Shown piece by piece: positions 49,701 to 60,900 of a stretch of 64,000 bases of DNA. Under the pieces are notes generated by a model. That model saw nothing but the letters and a program-made list of their open reading frames with translations, had not been told where the DNA came from and did no database searches. This DNA comes from Pagrus major. Its lineage: Eukaryota > Chordata > Actinopteri > Spariformes > Sparidae. The stretch is taken from the NCBI RefSeq assembly GCF_040436345.1, contig NC_133216.1:20237792-20301791 (forward strand), in the 5' to 3' direction. The translations under genes were made by a program, and so were the position numbers. Numbering within the stretch: the stretch's first letter is position 1; each line of letters opens with the position of its first letter.

Positions 49701-52700
49701 AAGTACAAGTACTTCAGAATTGTATTTGAGGAAATACATTATATTTCATCGCTGGTTATTTCTTAATTTTGGACACTAATATCTAAATTTTTACTACAAA
49801 TTGGGCCCAAATATCAGTATGACTATGATTGACTATTTTGATTGTGATTGGTATCTTTCTGGCTCAGGTCTGTACAGCGTCAGTAGCTTGACAATGTGAC
49901 AGAGAAGTGTCTTACTCTCTATCTCCGTCAGGCTCCGCTGCTCCTTCTCCGTGTCTTCTCTGACCCTCCGCAGGTCCTCCAGCTCTGCCTTCAGGAACTC
50001 GCTCTCCCCCGCAGCCTGCAGCCTCAGGTGGCTCTGCTCTGCCAGCTCTGCCTCCAGCTCGCTGACTCGCCCCCTCAGCGCCTGACACAAGCGACCGCTC
50101 TGATGAAGGACGGAGAGGGAGAGAGGTGAACAGCTGATTCACTCGCTTCTTAAAAGATTTATTTGTGAGCGAGACATGACGTTTGAGAGCTCCTCACCTC
50201 CAGCCTGAAAGACTCGAGCTCTTCTTTGAGGGCCTCGATCTCCCTCGTCAGCTGTTCGATCAGACGGTCTCTGTTGGACACGGACACACCATCAATCAGA
50301 AGTGAGAAATGAAATCAATAAGCTGATTTTTTGTGAATGAAATGTAACAGATTAGAATGAAATTCGACTTGACTTTGGTCAAATCATAATGAGACTTTTT
50401 CGAGCCTTACTTGTCGTCCTTCCTCATGCCGTTCTGACTGTTGAAGTTGAAGGGGTCTATCGCCGCCGAGGTGCCAAACAGGTCGTCAAACTTGGTCTCC
50501 ACAGCAGGCTGGAAGTTTAGAAGACAAATAAAGACAGATCCAAGTAAAAACATCCATACAATTCACCTCAGTGGCCTTATAGTCTCATGTCTTGACCAAA
50601 CATCTATAATCCAGGTGTTTTGCAGCTGGATTGTGGCTCCAAAATGCCATCAATTACCTCATCATCTCCCACGTTTATAAGTCAAATATATTATTTTTGG
50701 CTAAGTTTAGCTTCATTCAATATAATTAACACCAGGACATGACAGCATGACTATACACCAGATGTGTGGGGAAGAATCTAAAAGATATGTGGTCCACTGG
50801 GGACTTTATTAATGTCTGCACTGCTGGCAGGTTGTTTCCATTTTTATCTCCTTCACTTTGCATCTGTTCCCTCTCGTCTACTCCCACAAACACACCATTC
50901 ATCTCTCATTTTCTTATTGCCAATTGCATAACGTGAGCAGGGGAGTCATGCATCTACAAAACATTCAGTTATACTTGTCTTGCTTAGTTACCGGCAGCAC
51001 GGGGACGTCTGTGTCCACCAGGTCTTCCGTCTCCACCACGTGCTCCGACTCCGGGGACGACGACTCGGCGGGGATCACCACCACGGGGCTGATGTGCTCC
51101 GACAGAGCCGATGCGCGCAGGAAGTTAGGAGGGTTCTGTGAGAAGCGTGATTTTAATCATTAGATTATTTTGTTAGCTCTGACCAAGCTTTTTGCATAAT
51201 ATATGGAAGGATGTGAATAATGCAGCTAGAAGTGTCCCGAAAAAGTCTTTCATCTCGGTAGTAAGGTTAAAAAGTCATTTGAATGTTGAAATTTATTCCA
51301 CTGAACAAAGAGTGAAACTACGATAATGTGCACGACAGGAAATAAAGACATATAATAAAACGTAAGATGTGAATGATGAGAGAGACTTAAGGATTAATTA
51401 ACCATTTGGTAAACAGAAGAAAACAATCATCTTGTGTTTTAGGTGTGTTTAAGTCTCAGTGAGGGCGACCTCACCTCAGGCAACTGTGGGATCTGAATCA
51501 GCCTCTTGAAATACTGCAAGTTACTGGAGCGATAGAACAAACTCTTTAGCCTGAGACAGAGAGGCCGAGAGGAAAGGAAAATCAGTAAATCAGGAGTTGG
51601 ACATTATAAATTAATTCATCATGGTGCTCAGAGCTCAGTCCACAGCGTCACGCTCAGTCAGTGAGTACAGAGAAAATGTGACCGTCTGTGTTTCTGTCTG
51701 TACTGTCGTACTTCTTAAACTGTTCCTGGAAGCGATCTCTGTGGCCCTGGAGAGTGTCCGCTGGAAGGCCTGCGAGGAGACACATGCAGAAAGACAAACA
51801 CGTCAGAGCTCAGACACCAGAAGTATTCAGGTATTCTGTATATAATGTAACGTCCGAGTGCACACGCGGAGGACGGGAATGTTTTTGTGCATGAATTTAT
51901 CAGCGTCTACTTCTCAGAAACTGAGAAAAGGCTTTTAGAGACTGCATGCATTTTTGAGTTTATCGAGAGGAGATCTGAAAGGTTTTAGGAGGCCAAGAGT
52001 CTGCACATTTAGTTAACTCAGAGAGGAGCATCTGTCATCTGTGAGCCTGCTGATATTTTAGACAGAAACAGTCCAGAACTTTCTCCACATGATGCAGATA
52101 TGATTTAATTTTATAATCACATTCTGCTGTTTAAATCAACTGAAATATACTTCAGCTAATTCATGAAGACAATAAATATTCCCTTTAACCTTTCATTGCT
52201 TGTACTTATCTGTACTTATATAGTACTGTATTTTTATACCTTTATTGTATTTTTTAACTTAATAGCATCTGTACTTGTTCCGTATTCGTAACTGTACTGA
52301 ATTTGTTTTCTTCTTTGTAGCTTGAACTTTTAGAAAGCCTCCTGTGGATAGGTGTTGTAAACATAAACTAAACTAAATCATCATCATCATGGCTTGCCAA
52401 TTAAGTCATGATTTAATTGGCATAGTTTGGGTTATTTAAAATCCAGTCCCTCTTTATTTCGGTCACAGTCAAGCGCAGCATCACTGACAACCTTAGTAAT
52501 GTTTTTCTACAGTAAATGTTTCAGCTCTTGTCGTACAACTTCTGAACGAGCTGCAGCGATTAGTTGATTACATTTTGATTAAGTTTAACTCCAATAATCG
52601 CTTCTGTAACATTCTAAGCAAACGGGGCAAATCTTTGCAGTTCCAACTTTTTAGATATTATGATTTTTTTCTTGTTTTTATCATATGCGTAAGTAAATTA

Positions 52701-54870
52701 AATATTTTTTGATTTGTGACTGTTGATCAGATAAAACAAACGATTAAAGGACGTCCCTTTGGGCTCTGGGGAGGTGTGATTGTCGTTTTTCTTTCATTTT
52801 TCACCTTTTATAGACTAAAAGATCTATCATGAAATGATAATGGCATTACTATTTGCAGCTAGGGATGGCTATCGTTACAATTTTACTACTACTATCAATG
52901 ATAATAGTAAAAATAAATTAATATATTTAGATTTAATCTAATTTAAATCGGATCAGCAGAGGAGAGGCTGTAACAAGGTCATAATACATTTCCCCAAATC
53001 GTTAAACAATAGAAAGTACAGACAGAGTATTTAATAATTTAGGGGCTTGTTTAATACCAGGTTTCGGTACCCATCCCTAGTTGCAGCCCTACTACTAACA
53101 CTGCTAGACTTTTTATGTTTTCTGATTTCTGATGGGAGGACTTACTGACATTTTAGTGAATGAAACTTCACCAAAAATGGAGCGGAACAGGCTGCCTTAT
53201 TCATCAGTTTTAGGAATCTGATTACGCTTATGATCAAATACCATGAACGAGATTTACAACCAAATTGTGCAGTTGGAATTTGGAATAATAAAAAAAAAAA
53301 GCTTAGATGTCTGACCAATAACTATAATTCACACCTGTTATTCAGTTCATTTTAGTGTCACAGTATGATGACTGTTGTTTTTTAGCTTTACAAATAAAGC
53401 TCATAAACAATAACACCCCCTGTGAATTATTATTATTAATAGGCGGCATTTCCCTTTAACTTGAAGGTAAAACATGCAAATCACCGAGACTGGACAAGCT
53501 CAAGGTTTTCCCATCTCAACAAAAATAATTTAAAAAATGCACAATGTTTGATTCTTGACCAAAACCATCGAACAACCTTCACTGTGTGTTATTTCCACTG
53601 AGCCTGTAGTTGTGCGGTTTGACCAACAGAGGTGTGTGCGTCACTCACAGGAGTGCAGCTTGAACAGCAGCTTGACGGTGTAGTCGTACAGGTGGCTGCT
53701 GTCGAGGATGACTTGGATGAGGGGGGCCAGGCGGCACTGACCCGCCGCCGTCACCGACACCGACCGAGACATGTCTAAGGAGCTGAATACTGTGGGAGGG
53801 GGGAGAGACACACATACCTGATCAATACATGTAGTCATAAGATCAATATGTGCCATCAGGTATCATTACAAACGCACTCTCACATGCACACATCAGTGAA
53901 TATTAAAGCAATCAGGCTCATCCGTCATGAATTTTTCACGAGGCCATCAGGTCGTGCTGCTGTGAAATTATCTCATAAAACGGGCGAAAGCAACATGAAG
54001 CTCACTCTCGCTTATTGAAAAAAAAAAAAAAAAGGCGAAGCAGAGAGGGAGCAGCAACCTGAACACTGACAGGATTGTCTGACTCCGTCTCTGCCTCCAT
54101 CATTACGCCACTGCTTTCATTTCCCTGCCACCCTGCTCACACCAACCCCAAAGCCAGAGGCCCCGAGAGCCTGTGTGCACTGCAGAGGTGTGGTTTCCTG
54201 CACAGCTAGAACACACACACACACGCACACACACACTCACACACACACACAGGGACACCTCAGGCCTGGCCTCCTCACCCCTCGATGACGTGATGCTTTT
54301 AAAATACACCAGACCAGAGGCGGAAGCTGACGAGGGCTTTGAGATTTGGGTGACTCTAATGAAACATTTTGTCCTCAACACTAATGGGGTTTCTCTAGAA
54401 AGAGGAAGAGGAGGAGATAACATTATCATCACACACAGAAACAAGACCGCAATTTCCTCCTCTTCATTCATGAACGAGAGCGTAAAGATTTTCCAGCGTT
54501 TCTCCAGAGCTCCTGGTCACATCCCCGGCATCTATTTTTAGCCCTGTCCATACTATAAGGGCCTGGGATGACTCACCCAGACAACAACAGGGCTACGGCG
54601 CAGTATGTAACCGCTAACAGTGATGTAGCAGACGAGGTGGAGCTCTGATGACGCTGTAGATATTATTCTGTCAGTCAGAGAGCATCTTCCTGTCTGTCTT
54701 TCATCAGTATGTGTGTTTAAGTGTGTGTGTGTGCTCTAAGCTCAGCTGGTAGGACAGAGTGTACAGTCGGAGTGACTTACCGCCCAGGAAGAGGTTGAGC
54801 TCACACTCCAGGTAGTCAAACATCTCCACCGTCAACTGGAAGCTAAAAACAGAAAGAGAGGTGATTTCAA

Positions 54871-54905
<35 letters not shown>

Positions 54906-57900
54906 CTGGTTATTAATGCATCACTGGACTGTTGAGTCGCTGCTCATATCGGATTGTCTTTCGTGTCACTCGACGACAAATCCAGAGAGATGGAAGTGCA
55001 TCTCTGAGCAGAGCGGTGTGGATGACAACACAGCATGACAGTCACGTCAAAATAAACCGTCTGCTCTGCGGCTGAACAGCGTGATCGTCTGCAGGGTGAG
55101 ATGACGGATCGATATGTCTCTGGATTCAGTGTTGGAAAGCCACGTCGTCAGCGAATGTAGAGACCGTAGCCTATGTCGTTGCCACAGCAACCAATGAAGA
55201 TACATTAGTGACGCCTGGGCACAAAAATCAGATCTACTCACTTACAAATTATAGTGGGGATGCTCCGTCTTTCAGATCTGATTTGGGAAACAAATTTGAT
55301 TTGCCTGCAGTCTGAACATGGCCTTGGAGACGACTTTCACATTGATGTAATTTGTCTCTCTCTAATTTTAGTCTAAACTTATTGGTTGAATGTTTCTTCA
55401 GGGATTGCTGTGCTTACTACCTCCGCCAAGGAGGTTATGTTTTCACCTGTGTTCGTTTGTTGGTCGGCTGGTTTGGGTCTCGGCCCAGAATAGACCTAAT
55501 TAACTCCAGATAAAGAGACAGATCCAGGATTTTGTTCTCACTTCCTTCAACATTTTTCGTTAATTTCACAGGGAATGATGCATGGAGCTTGATGACAGAA
55601 ATCAGGGGGTATTGAGGTGGCCGGTATCTATACGTGAGTATAATTTGACGTGGATCCAACAAACACACAAAAGGCTTTGTCCCCAAAGTTCGGAGGCGAG
55701 AGTGGGGAATGTGGAGGAGGCCAGTGTCCATAGATCGCAAAGTTCGGCATGGGGTATATGGGTCTGTCAGGTACTGAGGGGCAGGGGCATGGTGGGACTT
55801 GTAGGTGAGGAGGGGGGTTTTCTAAGTGATGCAGAACTTGACTGGGAGCCAGTAGAGGTGGATGACCAGGGCTTGGAGCGGGTGAGAACCCAGGCAGCAG
55901 AGTTCTGGACATACTGGAGCCTGTCCAGGGCTCGGCTGGGAACCCGGGACAGGACTCCGTTACAGTAATCCAGACGGGAAGTGCTGGATGCATGAATGAG
56001 TTTCCCTGCCACTGGGTCAGAGAGTGATGGCCGGAGGCTGGAAATGTTCTTCCGAGGATAGAAAGTGGATTTTGTGACAGATTTAATGTGAGCCTGGAAT
56101 GGTAAGGTGGAGTCCAGGATCACACCCAGAAGAAAAGTCTGACAAAAGCCAGTAAACACAGAAAATAACTAATTCCAGACGGAGAAGCGGCGAACAAACA
56201 ACGCCAGCGTCTTCTCACATGCTCACATTCTAGTTTTTATACGTGTTTTTCTAAACCGTCCTGCATGTGTCTGGGTTCCTGAAAGCCATCCAGTTCTCCC
56301 TTTGATGAAATTAAATAGTAGGAAGTGATGCCAATTCTACACTGATGCTTAAACCTCATGTATTCTCTCTGCTCTCTCACATGACAGCATCGCTGCTGGA
56401 TTTTGGATAATGTTCTCGCGAGTCGCATGATTTCCCAGTTACAGATTAGTGTGTTCCTGTTTTTCTCTTGAGTCAACACCATTACTTCATTTACAAAATA
56501 CTGGATCACTTCCTTCCTGCATGCTGATCGGCTGAGTCATGGTCAAAGCTGGGGGGAAAACACCCAAAACAATGCACACCTGTAACTGGAGAGGACCAAC
56601 CTGGGAAATGATCTGAGGGGTCACGAGTTCGTCAACACATTTCAGTGACACACACTGACTGAAGTCTTCAGGCCTCATAAAGCTTTACATAACCTCTGTT
56701 GAGCGGTTTGCTAGCGGACATTAGCTTGTTTTAAAAGGATGACGAGGAAAAAACAAAAGGTCAGGAACAACTGGGAGAGTAGTTAAGTAGGTAATTGTGA
56801 CAGCTCCAGATGTAAAGTGCTTGAAGGGAGACTTAAAAACAATAAATTATCTTTTTCTTCTTCATTTCTTTTTAACTACGCCTTTGTCTAAGACTTGTTA
56901 TTTTATGACAGCATGATGAATAAAGAATAAAATATAATTAGGACTATTAAATTGATTAAAATCATTCAACATTTGAATGTTTAAACTGTTTGCTTCACTC
57001 GCTGATAAACTCCTCTTGACTGTGATCACGATGAATGAGTTCTTGTGGCTTATTCATGTGCATCATGATTAAAGCATTCGACTAATGGAATAATTTAATT
57101 TCACACTTTGGTCAACACAGTTGGAGAAATGACACTGGGACTAATTAATATCTGGATCCTGGGGTCTGGCCAGCACAGCGGTGTTGCTCAACAATATACC
57201 ACATTAACAGCGATAACAAGAGGCGAAGCAGCAGCACGACACACTCACAAGTTGTTAACGTCGTTCTCTCCCGCCTCGTCAAGCTGTCTGTTTGACATCT
57301 GCAGGTTGCCGGGAAAACGAGGGTTCTGGAGGAGAAGAAGAAGAAGAAGACAGCATGAGGACGTTTTAAACTGAGATCCTGACGTCCATCTGAGACAAAC
57401 ACAAGAGCTGGAATCTGATGTTACAACCATTAACATCCTGATAAAACCGGCCAATTAAAAGTACAGTTGTTATGGTGAGCAGTTGCTTATGTACACATGC
57501 AGCAGATACAGTGGTGCTTGAAAGTTTGTGAACCTTTAAGAATTTTCTATATTTCTGCATAAATATGACCTAAAACATCATCTATCATCTAAAAGTAGAT
57601 AAAGAGAACCCAATTAAACAAATGAGGCAAAAATATTATACTTGGCCATTTATGTATTGAGGAAAATGATCCAATTTTACGTATCCACCACTGCTGGCTG
57701 GTAATTTTATGTGATGAAACTGATTGAATCTCTCAGGTAAATGGATGGAGAAATGTTTGGACTCTGCTCCTTTGCCTTCTTTGATGTTTTTGTCTCACTA
57801 GTTGAAGGCAATCAGAACAAAACTGCGACTCAAACATAAATTTACATAATTTTCAGAAAACCAAAGCAATAAAATCTGCTGAAACTGTTCTTGTTTCTCT

Positions 57901-60900
57901 TTGACGAGACAAACGTGATATGAAGTTTAGTTCCCTCTCACACAGCCCCCCTCATTCTGTTCACATAACTCTATAATAAGGTAAGGCACCATATTTATTT
58001 TAAAATATGCATGTACACAGCAGAGAGTGAAGTAAAAATCATCCAGGCAGAGATTCGTTTTACCTCAGCAGCGCTTTGTAGGTTAAAAGTTAATATCGGA
58101 CTGTGTTTGCTTGAGCCGACTGTTGATTAATTGACCTTTATCTTCGAGCGTGTGAGGAGAGAAGTTGGGTTTCCTCTTCTGTGAGCTCAGCAGTTATTTT
58201 AATTAGTGTGCACTGCTTTCACATCGGCTTACGTGTTGATGTATAAGCAATACATTTAAAGTGCAAATACGGGGTGACAGAGAGGTGAAGTAAAACTTGA
58301 TGAATGGTTTTATCTGTCACATTACTCCTTTGATTCTCAAGTCCCATCCTGGCACACTGCCCCCTTCCTCGGGTAAGAATTTACCTTCAGCAGAGCAACG
58401 ACTAACCACGTCTTCCTGTGACAGCATCAGCTTTTACTGTCCCTGCACCGCTCTGCCATCTCATAAAAAAGCTACATTACAGATTCTTGAGAGGCCATTA
58501 GTGTAAAAGCTAGAATTTTCTATGAAGTCAGACCCCCGCAGAGACACACTCGCACTAAAAGGAGAGTCTGAGACAAAGATAATGAGTGACGAGGGAGACT
58601 GGTGCTGGGTTTTATAGGCCAGGCCGACTCACTTTGATGTGAAACTCCATTTTGGTGATGAGCAGTTTGAGGTAGATGCTGCACAGCTTCCCATAGCCTT
58701 CACTCAGGTGACCCTGACGGGGAAAGACGGACATGAAGAGAAAAAAAAGAGACGTGATCAAAGGTAGAAACTAATCTTTCTCCCTCCTGGAAGGGTTTTT
58801 ATGGTTCTAGGACATTGAGGAAGCAAATCATGAAAAGAGTGAGCACAAGGTCTTTACAGGAAAACACCATAAACCAGCTGATTTTTGCAGCAGGTTCAGC
58901 TCAGTTCACTCTGCTCCTCAAGTGTGGACAAAGTTGAATAGAGTAGCTATTCTGCTAATTGCTTCTCACTTCCTTTTTCCTTGAGCTAGAGTGTGCGGGT
59001 GGCGATGACACAACAGGAAAGAGAGGCCACAACCTCAGTCACACGGACCGAACTTCCTGTATCCTCCTGCACAGTGACATCAGCAAAAAAAAACAAAAAA
59101 AAACAACTGACTAATAAAACAACAAAGAGTAAATCCAGGAATACAGAGCGGAGCCGCCGCTCCACCCGAGGACATGTTGCTTAACACATAACTGAAGAGT
59201 GACTGTTGTGTTTGTGGGTTAATGGAGCGCAGCACTTACACAATAAACCTCATGAATTTCATCAGATGCTGTGAAGACACTCGCGCTCACTTCCATCAAT
59301 GCAACAATGTTCCGTTTTTAAAATCGCGTTTTTTCTCCTTCAAAAACAGGTGAGCTTCCCCTCAGAGGAGCTCACAGACGAGCTTACATAACAAACCCGT
59401 GTTAGCCGCAGCACGTCGCTGGCAGGAGATGAGCTCTGACAATCACACTTGGCACGCTTTTCATGAATTTGTCCATCACAGGCCGGCAATGTCTGTCACT
59501 CCAGCAGCAGAGAGATGACAACAAACAATCACGTGATTCAATGACCACAACAAGGAGACCGTTGGCGGCTGAGTCTAATGCTAATGAACAAAACGCATGC
59601 TTCTGCAATTACATTTCTTATTATCTTTAACGGTAAATAAACAAAGACTTCTGCTGCGTGGCCAAAATCCCCTCGTAATGTCATTAATGGTAACAGATAA
59701 CTTTACAGGTCTGGAAATGTCATGGAAAGTACGTGGTGATTACCAAGTCACCTACTGAAAACACCATTTGAATTTCCTGATCATGCCAGCCAACACCTTT
59801 CCTAAAGCTCAATTCTTATAAAGTTGTGTTTGTCTGTAATTAATGGTTAATTAATTATAGTGGCTAACTTTAAAAGAAACAAACAAACAAAGGAGCAGCG
59901 TCTTGAGACCCCTCGGCTCATCCTCAGCACTCCAACACATTAACAGTTTTAATTTTAGGACTTATCAGAGACAGATGAGTTGGAGTGTGACCTGACGGCA
60001 GGCATCAAGAACAACTGTAATAATGGGAGTAGCCAGTCTTCTCACTGATGGTCTCGTTATGTAGGTCATACAGAGATATCAGGATTAAACTGTGATTGTT
60101 TCATAACCAGTTAAAAACTTCTTACAGTACGTTTACAGAGTAATCTATCAGGTAGGGAAAATCCTTCTCTGCTTCCTCAGTTGTTCAAGTTGCTCAGCCA
60201 TGATTAATCTTTAAATATTCAAAATGCAGAGCCACCAGCAGAGCACTATTAGATAAGCTCATACTCTTGTGACTGCATGCTGTGATACAACCACATTAAT
60301 ATAATAATCCCTGTGTCCTCACCCACATCCTGCTCATATCAGTTAGATCAGCCTTGTTCCTCATGGAGTCCTTTATCACCTGCAGGGACAGCAGCAGACA
60401 CAGAGAGGAGGAGGAGGGGGAGGAAGAGTTAGAGGTCACATGTGTGTTATGATATTCAAGTGTCACAGGACGTCGTGTCTTTACGTACGTTCGGATGGCC
60501 GTCTCGCAGCAGCTTGTGGAAGACGTGGCAGAACTTCCAGCAGAGCACCGCGTTGCTGGAGAGAGGGAGCCGGTTGACCGCCGCCCAGAAAGTGTGGGCG
60601 CCCTTCTCATGATGGGTCCCCAAGATGCAGGGTGACAGGGACAGTCAAGGATCACTCGGTTTAATGCAGGACATCAGTCTGGCTCATGACCAGTGTTACA
60701 TTTCATCATCTCCTCACAGCGATGTGACTCGTATATACTTAAGAATCATCCTTTACTTATTTATCAGAATCTTTACCAGTCTTCATACAGAAAACCCACA
60801 TTTTTAAGATCACTTTAAACACATTTTTTATGGACTTTTATGTCCCCACATTTTGAAAAGTTGTTGTTTTGCTCGGTGCAAGAAGACACTGATTGACCAC

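Larger units (their letters stand above)
46571..50270 (-). other. hip1: hip1 exons encoding the central coiled coil
   Basis: Six exons (visible residues about 334-587) with strong heptad character, for example DRLIEQLTREIEALKEEL, AELEDLRRVREDTEKEQRSL and LQRELVSNRVELESLK. In HIP1 this region dimerises and binds clathrin light chain and HIPPI. Exons 14-17 have lengths divisible by three or join in matching phases, and exons 15, 16 and 17 (117, 102 and 195 nt, all phase 0) could each be skipped without a frameshift. Confidence 0.88.

Noticed and set aside
45618..49745. Inverted repeat pair flanking hip1 exons 14-19 that might promote circular RNA
   Set aside because: The two copies are of one family in opposite orientation, but they keep mostly different sections, so little sequence is complementary.
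60489..60606. Conventional AG acceptor for hip1 exon 2 at ATCATGAG|AAGGGC
   Set aside because: It lacks a pyrimidine tract, breaks the reading frame with exon 1 and drops nine conserved residues (TCILGTHHE), which the AT-AC pairing restores exactly.
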